Assembly (NCBI GenBank): GCA_050084515.1
Contig: CM114271.1
Span: 21,204,001-21,268,000, forward strand
DNA from: Blasia pusilla
Lineage: Eukaryota > Marchantiophyta > Marchantiopsida > Blasiales
DNA: 64,000 nt
Reading direction: 5' to 3'
Every line of letters begins with the position of its first letter. Position 1 is the stretch's first letter. Below, one piece after another: positions 24,441 to 37,514 of this stretch. The notes beneath the pieces are model-generated. The model ran no database searches, was not told where the DNA came from, and was given only the letters and a program-made list of their open reading frames with translations. The position numbers and the translations under genes are program-made.

Positions 24441-25290
24441 TATGTTAACCCCCGTAAAGCTTATATACAAAATTTTTAGTCCATCCATGTAGCGTCATTT
24501 GGAATATATGAGTAAACCATGCTCATTTAGTGCATTGGCCCCCATTTTTCATATTATAATTTTTTTTTGAGTATTCAATTTTGAAGTTATGGTAATGGAT
24601 ACCATATATTAAATTTCCCAGGAGAATAAAAATTTTTGATTGAGGGGTCTAGAAACAAATACTTGAAAAATGACAACGATGAAAAATAGAAATGGAAAAT
24701 TTTCCCAATTGAAGGGAAACATCAAATTCTTGCAAGTGAACTCTTTCCAAAAAATACCTCTTAGGATGAAAATCAAATAACATATTTTTTTAGAGATATT
24801 CCTATAATAAAAGTTGATAGAAGTTTGAAAATTTTGCCTTATGAAAATTTAAATGTGTGAAACCCTGGTATACACAAGTTCTAATGCTAGATTTTAATAT
24901 GTGTAGTTAACAATAATATTTTTTTAAATAAAAAACATTTATTTGAAAATTTAAGACTCTTCACTTGCCCATACATAAACATCCCAAATCTTTTAAATAA
25001 CTTTTTTATTTGATCAAAAGTAAACCTTATTCTCTATTTTGTCAAGGTCGCCCAACCAAATGCTAAAGACTAGATCAAGAATTTTAAGAAGTTGAGATAT
25101 ACATATACATTCGGTACTTTAGTCCTAATTAGCCTATCGTGTGGCAACATGCATATGCAACTCATCTAGCTCCAAATAATTGATTAACTTCATCTTGGCT
25201 AACACACTACCATACAATCCTTTGATTTTATTACATTACAAACGAGCAAATTTTACAAGACCGAACATTGCATAATGGTCATTAGGAATG
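24441..25290. other. AT-rich spacer, nothing recognised
   Basis: Strongly AT-rich, no frame above about 60 codons and no recognisable motif. Confidence 0.4.
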
Positions 25291-25299
25291 AGAGTTGCA

Positions 25300-26950
25300 C
25301 GTTCGTCATCTTGCAAGTCTTTTTTCACATTTACGAATCTACTTTGTGGAAGCCATTTGCAAGTCGAATCTAGCTTGTTACTATCATGAACTTTGCAAGT
25401 AAGTTTCGAGTCATGTACATTTTATTTGAAAGTCTCGTAAGATTCCAAAGACTCGCAAACATCTCAAGTTGAGATTTATGAGTATGCCTCATAAACCAGA
25501 ACCAGGTATCACAACCTGCGACTACTAGCTAGGAGAAAACCTCTCACAATGCAAGAGTCTAGGTACACTTGCACACCACTCGCAAATGATTCACATGGCA
25601 CTCATAACAAAAATTTGCAAACCACTTGCAAAATACTTGCTTACCACTTGTAAACACACTCACAAATGAACTCACATAGGCACTCACAAACGGCATAAAC
25701 TCAACTATAAATTCCCATTTTGCCTCCAAACTACTATATTTTTGCTTTTCTTCCCAACTTTCCAAGACTCCTCTCCTCACCCCTAAAAAGATTTTTTATA
25801 GACCCAAAAAGTAGTCCAAATTGAGCGAAAAAGGAGTAGAAACCACATGCTTTGCAAGTGTAGAAAACCAAGACTTTGCAAATCCTATGCAAGTCCAAAA
25901 CCACTACTTTGTGGGTCCTTTGCAAGTGTAAAACCCCACCATTAAGAATCATTTTTTGTGACTTTGTAGCAACTTAATTATTTGCAGGTATTTTGTGGCA
26001 ATTTGCAAGTCAATTTTTGTGATAGCTCAAACTTGTAAAACCCCACAAATGACTTACAAAGCTAAAACAAATTTATGAGTCATTTAGGAGCATCTTATAA
26101 GCCTTTTGCAATTGAACTCGGATTGAATTGCGACTAAACTACGAGTTTATGAAAAAAGAAATCAAAAATTGTGTTGCAATTACAAGTTGTGAGTTCAATT
26201 CTCAAATTTGTGAGTGTAAGGATTGTAAAGTTGCAATTGTACTGCAACTATATTTTGGATCCCACAACACACAAAGTGATATGAATGTAGTAGTTAGAAT
26301 CATCCTATTATACTTATATTAGACTCACAAAGAATTCCTTTAATCTCACAAATCAAAGGTTTCTTTTTAAGAGTAAAGCAAATGTTTGCCAAATTTTTAA
26401 TTATGCACTTGGAAGTGGATCTTCTATCAAAGGCATTCTCGATCCAATTTGCACATGCATCATTAATACATAAGTTTAACTTCAAAAGCTCAAAAAATAA
26501 TTAAGGAAGTCGAAATTGAATTATAAACTTCATATACCATAAAATTTGTCTGACTTCATCCACTACAAGGGATGTTGAAGTGAACAAAGTCATTTTGTAA
26601 GTCCTATATTCTCATGGACTAGTACTTTGCGAGTAAGTATTTTTTTGGAATTTTTATCATATGATTATCTTACGAGTACATTATCACATAATTGAACAAA
26701 TGTTTATGAATGGGAATATTTTACTGAGTATTTTTTGAGTATTTCAAAAGTGTTCCAAATTTATGAATGCATAGAGCCGCAATTGACTCGCAAGATAATT
26801 TGCTAGTCCATTATGATTATAGCTCAAAAAATGGAAAATTTTTCAAATAACTTTTGCAAGTGTATGGACTCACAAAGAACTTATATAAGTATCCCTTGGA
26901 CTCGCAAAGGACTTATAAGGCACTTGCAAGGTACTAATTCTCTATCAAGC
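25300..26950 (+). repeat. 'ttgcaagt'-rich repeat segment, plus-oriented copy
   Basis: Dense recurrence of 'ttgcaagt', 'actcgcaaa' and 'ctcacaaa' words. Its 25,690-25,900 part matches, in inverted orientation, 31,330-31,690: the order 'taaattcccatt.tgcctccaa', 'ccaagactcct.tcctcac', 'atagacccaaaaa', 'gtagaaaaccac' is conserved. The family is unknown. Confidence 0.6.
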
Positions 26951-28700
26951 TAGAGATATATATGAGTTGATGGAGTAGGGGCACCCCGTAGTGTACTAGG
27001 CAGTGGTAGGGGTTATGGTGTAGGATCAAAGGGCGGTTGTGGTGGTTGTAGATTTGGTGATGGTTAAGGACCCCTGATCACTACAGGCGGTTCGGTCGAC
27101 AATTACCTCTTTACCATGATGAAAAGGATGGATCAGTATATGGATGCCTTATTGAGATTGCATCATTCACCTAGTGTTGGGCTGGGTGGTGGTTTGACTA
27201 TGATGCCAAATAGTGATAATGAGTTAGCGAGTTTGGGTTTCATGTGTGGTGTCATATAGGTGAATACAAGCATTATTATGACTAGTAGTGTGGCTAGAGC
27301 ATCTCGACCATGAGGTGTTGATGTGGAGTTGGACCCATAATGAGGAGAGGTTGGTTGGAATAGGAAATAGCCATAGTCTTCTATATTATCAAAGATAGTG
27401 TTGATCCTATCAATAGGTCCTAGTTAAGTAATTTGGTTTCTAGTGAGGGATCAAGTAAATCAATTGCGCTATGAATTTGTTGATCGAGAGTTTAAGAGCT
27501 CAAGAGGAGCTATGACCAACTAGGTTTTTGGGTGCGGAGATGGCGGTGAGCCAATCATCTTTATTTTCAACCATGTATATGGTGATGTTGAATGTAGGGC
27601 CAACTAAGGTATTTGGATCAGAGGCCACACTCAATGAGAGCTATGGCATGATTCCATCTTATTTTGAGTTAGTGGAAGATGCAATGGTATCTCTGGGTGG
27701 GGAGGCGAGTATGCAATTGTCAATTTTGGCAAAAAAAGGAGGCATATGATAGGTAAAAATAACTTGGATGGAGGAGATAGTGCACAACTCGCAATTGAAT
27801 ATATGTAGGCTATCCCTATTTTTTGCCTTTCTTGTTTACTCAAAGGGTGTGGTTTGTTAGGTTGGGCCCTTTCATATGGTGTATAAACTAAATCGCATCC
27901 TCCATGACTCTAGAGCACAATCCTTAGTTGGGTCATGCAAAAAAATTGGATTTGGCATTTATTAAATACTAGTTGGAGAGGAATTCATTTTAGATTCTAA
28001 CAGCCCTTGGTAATTCTAGCATGCTACAATTCATGATGCGGCAAGAGTTTATGGTGAGGATGCATTTAAAGCATCCTTCCGAGAAATTGATGGCGAGGGC
28101 TTGAGTGATGGTGACCATCATTGATTTGCATGATATGCTTGTTGGTGGTGTGGTGTTGTGTCCCATGAGGTTCAATTTGGATTATCGGGAGAAGTAGGCC
28201 TCCTACCTCCTACAATTAACACAACTAGTTTATGACTACCAATCCGATTGGTAGTCATAAACTAGTTGTGTTAATTGTTTTTAAGTGCGTATGATTTGCA
28301 ATGTCAATGGTAAGTAGCGGGCTACCATAGCAAATATTATGGCATGTTGTTAAGGGATGAGTTGGGTTGATAATGTGTGGAAGAATTGATTGGTATCGGA
28401 ATGGGATTTGCTCACAATATACCATGTTGTAAAGATGATGTTGGTTGGTATGACACTATGTGTGGATTAGGGCTTAGTGGTGGGTCTATGTGAGTTGTTG
28501 CAACATATTATGGATCAATACATCATCCAAGCATGGAGTGAGCCCTTCTTCCAAGAAAGTGAGGAAATTATCAATTTATAGAGGTGAAGTGGGACAAGTA
28601 ATGTTGGTGCATTTTGGTATGTGGGATTTTTTGGTGGATTGTACGCGACCACCATATCCTTGTTAGAAGGGTGATACTTGTATGATGACAATATTTATTG
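26951..28700 (+). pseudogene. decayed coding-like segment, family not recognised
   Basis: Plus-strand sequence of repeat-derived character with interrupted frames, the longest at 27,528-27,749 (73 codons). Many stops are TAG in a context that would read CAG, as in the neighbouring gypsy remnants, so it is probably another retroelement part. No diagnostic motif was found. Confidence 0.3.
28213..28277. repeat. 31-bp perfect palindrome with a 3-nt centre
   Basis: Arms 28,213-28,243 and 28,247-28,277 are exact reverse complements around 'ccg'. It lies in otherwise decayed sequence, which suggests recent formation. Confidence 0.9.
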
Positions 28701-28929
28701 GCAATAGAATAATATTTAAGAATATTCAAATATAGGGTGCATATTAGACATACGCCCTACCAAAGGAATATCTATGAATCCATGCAATAATAAATTGGGG
28801 AAAGGTTTAAATTAAGGCCCAAATTGACAAGAGAACCTCACATACTACATAATCTTCTTCACATCATAAAGATGAAATTTTTGAGCTACTTGCATAAACT
28901 GACTTACCAAGCTAATTAGGTAGCTCAAG

Positions 28930-29900
28930 TTTGGTTTGATCTAGAGTTCAATACTTTTCAAGTAAGTCAAACTTCCAATCATGTGCCTATATGTGTTACA
29001 ATGTGCAAACATTTCTCCCTCATCCACTGTCAACTTCACACTCTTGTCTAATGATATAAAAATTGGCTTACAAGATGTCATATCATATTCTAAGAGCATA
29101 TGAAGAGCAAAATCTATACTATTATTAAAGCCCACTTCTTCAATTTGAAACATCTCGTTGATTGATAGGTGGTATTTTAGAAAAATACAACTTTGACATG
29201 TGTCTTAGGATTCAAATTCAAAAATATATCTATGTATACATTTTGGCACGAATATATCTATAGGGCATACGATTAAACATCATGTATTGCATGGGCACAC
29301 TAACTAGTATTGTTGTAACCAAATGCGCTCACCAACTCTAATAAACTCAAACTAAGGAAATGTTTAAGCTTTCCTACATTTTTTTATATCAATTTCTATT
29401 TATAATTATTGGATAGTCACAATAAAAAATTCAACTACTTGATTTGTTATACCATATGCTCACTACTTTCCATAATCATGAGGTCATCAACATACAATAC
29501 GATCACAACAATATGACCTCAAGATACTTAATGAAGAATATTAATCATAAACTCTACAACCAAGCTTTTATAAGATATTGTAATCTTGCCACATCGAGCT
29601 TTTGGAACTTGGTTGAGTTCGTATGGAGCTTTGTTTAGTCTACATACGTGGAATGGAAATTCTAGATGCTCATATATAGGTGGTGAATAAGGTATATTTC
29701 TTCACGAAGATCTCTATTAAAAAATGCAATCTTAACTTCCATATGATATTATCTCCACTTCGTCATCACTATAATTATAACCAATGTTCTCTTTATCATC
29801 ATCTTAATTACATGGCTAAATGTGTTTTTATAGTCCATACCATATTATTGTAAGACTACCTTTCAATTTGGCAACAATTGGACTTATATCTAACATTCAA
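28930..29900 (-). mobile_element. decayed Ty1/copia reverse transcriptase, minus strand
   Basis: The minus strand at 29,494-29,481 encodes Y-V-D-D-L preceded by I-V-V-I-V-L, the copia RT catalytic motif. Downstream, the frame at 29,153-28,941 carries the RT/RNase H joint: C-K-P, D-x-S-V-K-L, D-E-G-E, Y-R-H-M-I-G-S-L-T-Y-L. Traces of the N-terminal RT extend to about 29.9 kb. No LTRs were located. Confidence 0.7.
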
Positions 29901-31130
29901 ATATACTCTGCTAATTAACATATATCGATTGTGATCAACATATGCATTAGATGATCTATCTTATGAATTTTAGAAAATCTTTGTATAAATAATTAGACAC
30001 ACAAAATTAAAATTCCCTTTAGATAGAAAAAGATATTTATAAAGACAAAACCTTTTAGTCTTCTAATATTCAATTCACTGCTCATATGGCTCAAAAAACA
30101 AATATATATGAGATATGCTTCGAGTAAAGATATGAGAGTTAAGACTCAATAAAAATATAAAATATTTGATCTCTATATTAATTATAGTTCACTCTTAAAC
30201 CAAGAGACAACAAACGCAATACGCGAACATAACCTTGTTGCAATAAATTGCAAATCCCACTTCCAAGGTCTGTAATACATTATCCTTGACGAAGCTTCAA
30301 ATAATCCTCCTTAAGGATATAGCCCCCTTCAACAATTCATGAAAATTTGTATGAATATATTAACACTCTATTCAACATACCACTATTATTATGGAGTACA
30401 CTATATACTCTCTTCAACTAATTCTACACCTCATCCTCTAATCATAAAAAAGATATGTGGTCAACAAGGAAAAACATGTAATGAGAGATCCAACCCTATG
30501 ATAATATCCAACCAAAACCTCATTATCTCAAGAAGGACACACTACATGCATGACATTCACTAATGTGTCACCTAAGACTATAGGATGATATGTATACATA
30601 AGTCACCTCTAAAGTAGCATATCACATGAACTCTCTAAGCCTTGAAGTAATCTTGCTTAACTCTCTCTAGAGAGTCATGATATATCCCTGAACCATTCAA
30701 ATTACTTATTAATACAAGAGAAATTTCCAAGTTGAGAAATTAAATTGAAAACTCATGTGCGAGTATTAATTAGAAATAATAAATAGAATTTTTACCTAAA
30801 TATAAGAATACTTCTCATGGCACTTAGAATGCATTTGAATATCCCTTAGTTTCCAAACTAATTATCTAGTATTACTAGAATAATTTTTTTTTGATAATTA
30901 GAAATAAAATTATAGATTCTTTATTAAAGTAAAACATTCATGGATCGTATTCATAAACCATTCAAGTAACTCCTTAATATAAAAAAAGATTTTAGAGCTT
31001 AATAACGAACTTGTGAATCCTTTTTATGAGATCTTTTTAATTTGATCTTCACTCTTATTTTTCATGTAATTTTATGATTGTGACAAATGTAGCATAGTCA
31101 TACGACTATGATTTTGAGCTGCAATTGGCA
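29901..31130. other. AT-rich decayed DNA, nothing recognised
   Basis: No supported gene; possibly further copia-derived sequence. Confidence 0.35.
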
Positions 31131-31139
31131 TCTACGTTG

Positions 31140-32040
31140 CGACTCTAAAGTGTTGTTTTATTACACTTTCAAACAATCGGAATGATTGGAAAATCAACTC
31201 TAATCCAAGTGCAACCCAACCGCCTAATACTTGCATTTGGCTTGCAAAGAGTGTATGACTTCGAGTTTGCATAGTTTGCAAATAAGTTTGCAAAAAAATA
31301 GTTATAAAGTAGTGGTTTTCTACATTGGTAAGCTAGTTTTTTTTCTACTCTTTTTGCATGCTCCTTTTGAACTCATTTTTGGGTCTATGAAATACTTTTT
31401 CATGGGGGATTTGGCTTCTTCCAATTGTTTCTTAAGGATGGATTTTTTCCTCCTTCATTTCAAAATTTTCGGAAGAAAACATGGGAGATAATGGACTTCT
31501 CTCATCTACGTGTCCCTCAACATAAAGAAAAAAATCCTACCCAATTAACATTTAGAGTTAGCTCCACTATAGAATGAAAGGGTTTGCAAAGTGAGGAAAG
31601 GAGTCTTGGCAACTCGGAGGAAAAGGGAAAATGAAGTGGATTGGAGGCGGGAGGGGAATTTATGACCAAGAATTCTATGATGCGACTTGCAAATCTTAAT
31701 TTGCAAGTCTCGAGACTTACAAAATAGTTGAAATTTGTGATTTCTAACACTTGTAAAGTAGTCTCAAGTTATGAGTCTCGGAATTTGCACTTTATGAGTC
31801 CGCACAGTCACATTTTGTGACTCCAAGATGATTGATAGTTGCGATGGAATATATGGATATCTTGCGGTTGTCTTGCGACTACGATTACTAGTAAATCAAT
31901 TGAAAGTTTTGGGACTTGCCAAAAAAACGAAAACTCACAAGTTGCAAATTAGTTGCACGAACTGCACTTGCAAATTGTATTAGCAAGACACTTGTAAAGT
32001 AGCCTCAAAGTTGATAATTGGAATCACGACTCAACCACAA
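31140..32040 (-). repeat. 'ttgcaagt'-rich repeat segment, inverted copy
   Basis: Reverse-oriented partner of the 25.3-26.9 kb segment, with shared ordered blocks around 31,330-31,690. The pair encloses about 5 kb containing the copia remnant and the 28.2-kb palindrome. Confidence 0.55.
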
Positions 32041-33140
32041 GCAAAATGACAACCCCTAGTGGTGCCCATACTAAGATGAAAAGTAGAATGAAGAGAAGGT
32101 TTTAATAATTCAATTAATTCCTTTAAGAAAATTTACATTTGACAAGTAGGAATTAGTAATACAATTAAATTGTAACTGAAAAAGATGTCATACAAAATTT
32201 CAATCGTCCTAAGTCTTCCTCATGTTCATTATCTTTGGAAAAAAATAGAACAGTAGGATGAGAATTATTCTTCAAAATGATGAGATCAATGCTTTTTCTT
32301 CTCTACTTTTAATTTTCAAGCTTGGTTGGGAGGAGAATTTAAATTCTATTTTAGAATTAAAATGAGTGATTTTATTTGTCACTACTAATAAATAAATTTA
32401 GTAGTAACTTTTCATTATTTATAATAAATAAACGCGTTTGTTAATTGAGAGAAGGCAAATGGAAAAGGAAACAAGAAAATTTCTATATCAAGCAAGGGAA
32501 AAGACATTTTTTTCCAGATCTAAGATAGAAACCCATTCTCATCAATATTCAAGCAAAAATTAACTTTTGCTATTTTTTGTCATCTGTTAAATTGCAGAAA
32601 TTCAGCATGTGCCAAATGTCACATGACTTCACATCATCATTGTCCACATGTTTTCATTTCCAACCATTGACCTAGTGCATAGCATGAGCCACAAACAAAA
32701 ATGCTAGTGAAGGTCTCGTGCAATCTTGGAGGTGTGTTAGCCTCCCAAACTCCCAAATGTGATATTTTTCCAATCAATTTTATTTTATGAAAATAGGAAA
32801 ATATGTTCCTAGAATCTAGAAATAAAAGAAAAAGTAAGGTGTGCAGTTTTCCTAAAAATTTGGGCAAAATTGGATGAAGTATTAATAAAAATTAAGTTAT
32901 TATAAAAATATGGTCGTGTTAATTAGGGACTCATATTTCAAACTGAAATATTAAAAGAATCGTTTGGTGCTACGAATAAATAAGGAAAAACTACCCCCGG
33001 TACTCATAACAAATCTGGACAAAATCAATCAGTTTGAATGATGGATAAAATAAACTTTACATGGTTGGAAATAAGAGATTGCGGGCGTGAACTATGCCAC
33101 AAGGTGCATTTCAATATCATAGAAAAATAATAAATACGAC
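32041..33140. other. AT-rich spacer
   Basis: No supported gene. Base composition changes sharply to GC-rich at about 33,170. Confidence 0.4.
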
Positions 33141-33632
33141 GTGATATTTGTCGATAAACTATCTCCATGGGACTTGCAAAGGTGCGGAGTTTCCACGCGC
33201 CCACCTCGAAACGCGCGGAAAAGAGGCGGCTTTGCTGAGGCAGGGCCGCGGGGGTCTCTGCAGAGTTCCGGAAGAGGCAAAACGCGGCGAGCGGTGACTG
33301 GAGCGCAGCGTGTCCGTTGTCCCCGATGTATGTTTCCTCCGATGCAGCGCTGCCTCCTGTGGACCTGCGTCCGCCGGTCGCATCGCGCAACCAGAGCATG
33401 CGTGAGCAAGACGCTGCGGGTAGTGCGCCGCAAGGTTGACGAGCCCTCGCCTCCTCGCAGCCCCGGAGGCCTCCAGCCGCGGAATTCCATGCCCCGCAGG
33501 TGCCGAGCGAGCGATGAGCGTTTATCAGTGCGACAAATGCGGAGTCGAATGCTTTCCGGAAGCCTCCTCGATCTGCTCCAGCACTTCTTCCTGAGGTCGT
33601 GTCACCGGCTGCTTCTGGTCATGGTCTGTTAG
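33141..33632 (+). CDS. GC-rich open frame, doubtful
   Basis: An Arg/Ser/Pro-rich frame of 163 codons with no recognisable domain and long overlapping frames on the other strand, typical of GC-rich non-coding DNA. A second small frame in it (from about 33,513) has C-x2-C. It may be the leader or promoter of the F-box/kelch gene downstream. Confidence 0.12.
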   Translation: MIFVDKLSPWDLQRCGVSTRPPRNARKRGGFAEAGPRGSLQSSGRGKTRRAVTGAQRVRCPRCMFPPMQRCLLWTCVRRSHRATRACVSKTLRVVRRKVDEPSPPRSPGGLQPRNSMPRRCRASDERLSVRQMRSRMLSGSLLDLLQHFFLRSCHRLLLVMVC

Positions 33633-33765
33633 GTCACAAGCATCTGAGGAAATGTATCGTTATCTCGTTACTGTGGGTGGAAGAAGATACTCTATCCGCA
33701 AGAATCATTCATGAAAGTGGAAGATACTGCTGCAGCGGTGGGGCCCTTGCTGGTGCGTGGGGTGG

Positions 33766-33784
33766 CTGACTGACTGACTGACTG
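33766..33784. repeat. (CTGA)n microsatellite
   Basis: A short run of about five tetranucleotide units, 190 bp upstream of the F-box/kelch start codon. Confidence 0.7.
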
Positions 33785-33973
33785 TGATTCGTCGTGCTAT
33801 GTCTGACTTCGAGCTTGATCACCTGTCCCACTTACAAGCAAGTTCTCGTGAGTTTGGCTTTGGCTTGGGGTTGATCTTTACTGCTGCAGCGCAAGTCCGG
33901 AGGGCGAGACGAGACGAGACAAGAAGAGAGGTGAGGAGTTTGGTGGGGTGAATGTGAATGCGAACCTGTAAAT

Positions 33974-35341
33974 ATGGCGACACGCACCAAGAAGCTCGGG
34001 CCTCTGGTCCGAAGGCGAGATGTGGATTCTTTCCTAGGCGGTCCGGGAAGGAGAGCGCTACGAATGCAGCATTGCGGGGAGAGCCTTGGTGGTGGCAGGT
34101 TTGAACTGGCTCGGTCAAGGAGGCTGCAGGGGCTGGAAAGGGGTCATGAAATCATGGATAGCATTGAGGTATGGGAGAACCAGCGAGAGGAGGGGCGCTT
34201 ACTAGCAGGGGTTCCGGATGAGATCACTCTCGATCACATTCTCACGAAACTGCCATGGACGATGCTGTATACCCTCTCGGTACTGAACCGCGCCTGGCGC
34301 GAGGCGGTGATAAGCAGGAGCGTCTATAACGCGCGAGTGCGCACCAATTCATCCCAGACCCTCGTTGCCATATTTCACGAGCCGCCAGCATCTGTCATTT
34401 TGACCGGTCGAAAGATGGCTATCTCTGTCTACGATCCGTCGACAGATAGGTGGCATCTCCTACCTCCTATTCCAGATGTTCGCAGTGGTATACCGAGCAG
34501 CTGCGGCTGCGTCTGCTTGAATGGTGAGCTCTACATCTTGGGAGGCTACGACGAAAGCAAGGGGTGCGAGAACTGGGTAGCCAGGAATCAAGTACACTCC
34601 TTCGATATCGGAGCCGCTCAGAGGAACTGGAGGCAACGTGCCAGTATGCACAGCAAGAGAATCAACTTCTCTTGTGCTGTGAAGGATGGCAAGATCTATG
34701 TGTTTGGAGGACAAGCCAGCTTTCGAGGCGTGTTCTCCGAAAAATCAGAGGTGTTCGATCCCGAGCAGAATTCGTGGCATTTCATCGCACCCGTGCTTCA
34801 CCATTGCTTAGGCAGGAAAGCAATAGTGGTCGGAGACGATATTTATGTGCACGGTGGAAACTTCCATAATCAGCTCGAGGCGGATTTCGCTGAAGTGTAC
34901 GATACCCTCAAGGATCAGTGGAGGGAGGTGAAGAAATTCACTCATCCCGAGCAAAGCATCAGATCAGACAGATTGGTGGTGGTCAATGGCAAACTCCATG
35001 AAATCTATGGCAATTACTTGCTCGTGTACGACGTGGCATTGAATTCGTGGAAAGCGATCCAATGCATCTCGTGGGATGTTCTTGAGCGATTTGAAGCCAA
35101 CCATTTCCGTGCTGACGAAGCTGTCACTGTTGATGGCCAACTCCTCTGTCTTGGATGCTGGAAGAAGTTCAGGATTCGCAGGACGGAGTACGGGATGCAG
35201 CAGATGATACTAGGCATGGGGCAGATTCTACTCAAAAGCAAAGGGCTGGGTTGCAGAGATCGCATACTCGACTGGGAGATCGTCAACTGTCCATACTCCT
35301 TCTGGATAATGTCGTATTGCCTATGTCTCGTTAGGGTTTGA
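33974..35341 (+). CDS. F-box/kelch-repeat protein, intronless
   Basis: A 455-codon frame. An F-box-like segment is at about residues 76-116 (LLAGVPDEI, then L-P-W and L-N-R-A-W-R-E-A). It is followed by kelch-type repeats: V-Y-D-P-S-T-D-R-W and I-L-G-G-Y (about 150-190), F-D-I and Y-V-F-G-G (205-245), V-F-D-P-E-Q-N-S-W and Y-V-H-G-G (258-296), V-Y-D-T-L-K-D-Q-W (305 on). Such proteins are substrate receptors of SCF ubiquitin ligases: the F-box binds SKP1 and the kelch propeller binds the target. The target is unknown. The first ATG (33,974, 'aatATGGCG') has a good context, but conserved sequence begins only after Met61 (34,154), which may be the real start. The last 40 residues look unlike the family and may be lineage-specific. 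Confidence 0.85.
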   Translation: MATRTKKLGPLVRRRDVDSFLGGPGRRALRMQHCGESLGGGRFELARSRRLQGLERGHEIMDSIEVWENQREEGRLLAGVPDEITLDHILTKLPWTMLYTLSVLNRAWREAVISRSVYNARVRTNSSQTLVAIFHEPPASVILTGRKMAISVYDPSTDRWHLLPPIPDVRSGIPSSCGCVCLNGELYILGGYDESKGCENWVARNQVHSFDIGAAQRNWRQRASMHSKRINFSCAVKDGKIYVFGGQASFRGVFSEKSEVFDPEQNSWHFIAPVLHHCLGRKAIVVGDDIYVHGGNFHNQLEADFAEVYDTLKDQWREVKKFTHPEQSIRSDRLVVVNGKLHEIYGNYLLVYDVALNSWKAIQCISWDVLERFEANHFRADEAVTVDGQLLCLGCWKKFRIRRTEYGMQQMILGMGQILLKSKGLGCRDRILDWEIVNCPYSFWIMSYCLCLVRV

Positions 35342-37514
35342 AGATTTGCTCAGATTTTGCGTCACTGGTCTGATTTGTTGCCGGGGTTGTCGGTTCTTGC
35401 TCGCACTATCGAAGATCTTGCATAGGTCTAAGTACTAGGGATTTCCGTCCCCTCATACTATGTGAATGTGGCACTTTGGCCGAAAGTGTCAACTTCGCTG
35501 ATTTTTTTCTTCCCATTCCGCACATGTAGTTCTGCTTTTGTAGGGTATCGTACCCACTCGGCGCACCAGAACGTAGGTCCTGAAGTCATGGGAATTAGCG
35601 AATCACAATTCTGCGATGGACATAGAATGAAGAAGGCAAGTCCAACTCGCAGCGTCCACACTCCTTTAACTCGCCTTCCGATTCCCTTGCATATGACCAT
35701 GTGGACCTCACAATTCTAAGGCGGTGTAGATATGCCACAGATATTATGAAAAATAGCTATGGATTCATCTCTTGTGTGTCTCCATTTCTAAACGTTTCTC
35801 TTAAACTCTCCAGCGACCTGAAGACTAGGGATCGCCACATACTCCAGTTTGGCATTCGAAAGAGGACGCCGCTTCCAATCTGGCCATCTCATACGTAAAT
35901 CGTCTCACATATTGACGTGCAAGGAATCTATGTTGGATCTTGGATTTTATGCCGGTAACCCCACATTTCTGTCCTCATCTTCGTCGTGAGTACCCGCTCC
36001 TTAACCACGTACTCACCGAACACCTGATGTTCTCCGCACATGGATCATTACTGCATGTGGTCCTCTATATCAGTAGCACAGTATCTCCTGCGAAGGTACA
36101 GTCCCATGAGGTTAGTAACTCCGGCCACGAGTGAAGGCGTGGTTTGTGTGACTTCCCCCGTAATTTCAGACAACTTCAAATCTTCAAACAGCCAAAGACG
36201 TCAGAGCGGACGAGAGAGTAGTAGTGGTGCCTACGTAACGCAACGCCGCACCTGTGGTTCGGGCTGTAACGTTCAGGAACTAGCTCACATCATAGTACCT
36301 ACGATAGCGAGCGCCGCGACCCTCGAGGGCAGTTTTGCGATAATCTGAGGATGCGAACCGTAGCATCTTAAACTTTATGATACGGTGTGCACACGCCATG
36401 GTCGTCGGCAATCCCTGAATGGAGGTGTTAGCGTCATGACCTGGGAAGTGGGAGCAGATGCACGGGGATCTCCAACTACTCGGCTCTTTAAGGGAATCCA
36501 TGTTGCGCAGGTCCCAAGGTGTCTGCTATGGAACTATGCTTTCCATCTTAGCTAGTTGAACTCCGAAGTTTTTTTCCATGCGTAAAGTCACGGTGTCGGG
36601 GTGCGCTTTCGTGTTTCGCTTTCAGCTTTAGCTTTATCCTTCAATCCCTTCATCATGTCGACGACGCCTTTACCTCCCTTCCATCTCATTCTTTGCATCA
36701 TTACGTAAACGGCTCCCCGGGTCCCCCTTGCCTTCGAGCTATAGTTGACCCCGCATTATAGCTACAGTCTTCGATCAGACGGACCGGCTTCAAATCGAAA
36801 GGAAGCGCGACGAGAGGCAACGTTGCATGTCTCGGGCAGGGCGGTGAATCTCGACTTTGAATTCGGCGCCTTATTGTGTACATTACTGGCTGTTACCTCA
36901 CTCAATTGCAGCATGGTGGTACCCGCATGCACGCGCGCAAAATAGGAGCTCGCATCGCTCACGGTTGCTCTGGTCTCTCCAGGCGTCGCGTCCTCCTCCC
37001 GATATTTCCCCCTCGTCCGCATGCTCCACCTGGAAGTCAGCCTGGTGTTTGCATTTGCGATCGATTGACACTCCAAAAGAACGATAAGGCACCTCCAGCG
37101 GCGTTCGGAACAACTACAACCGCAGTTGGAAAGTCGCTGTGACGAAGTGAGTGAGCTAGGATGTCTGTAATGACACGGAAGTCACTGCAGTAATCATCTA
37201 GGTAGACAAATATGGATAAGCCGCGGCAATGAGAGGGAGTTCCAGATAAATCTCTGGAGATTTATCTTTGTCATCGACGCACAGGCAGATCGCACCTCGA
37301 TGAAGATGTGCGACTAGCGCACGCTGCCGATTAACTAGCAGAACTAGCAGACCAGGGATTGCGATTTCTCCGCATTGGAGTCGTTTCCCAGAGCAGCGTG
37401 TCGTATTACAGGTTCTGGAGGACCGCCCAATTGGATTGGAAAGGGATGCTTCTTTTGCTGCAAGCGCGCGTAGGGAAGAGCAGTCTCGAAACTTTTGGAT
37501 TCTCAGCACAGTGG
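35342..37514. other. intergenic, no gene recognised
   Basis: Several overlapping frames of 60-104 codons occur on both strands without any recognisable domain. The first few hundred bases should be the 3' untranslated region of the F-box/kelch gene. Confidence 0.35.

Noticed and set aside
25300-26950. CRISPR-like or satellite array
   Set aside because: The recurring words have no regular period or constant spacers, and the context is a plant nuclear transposon block.
36701-37142. Cluster of overlapping frames
   Set aside because: Six overlapping frames on both strands in GC-balanced DNA without motif; no evidence for any of them.
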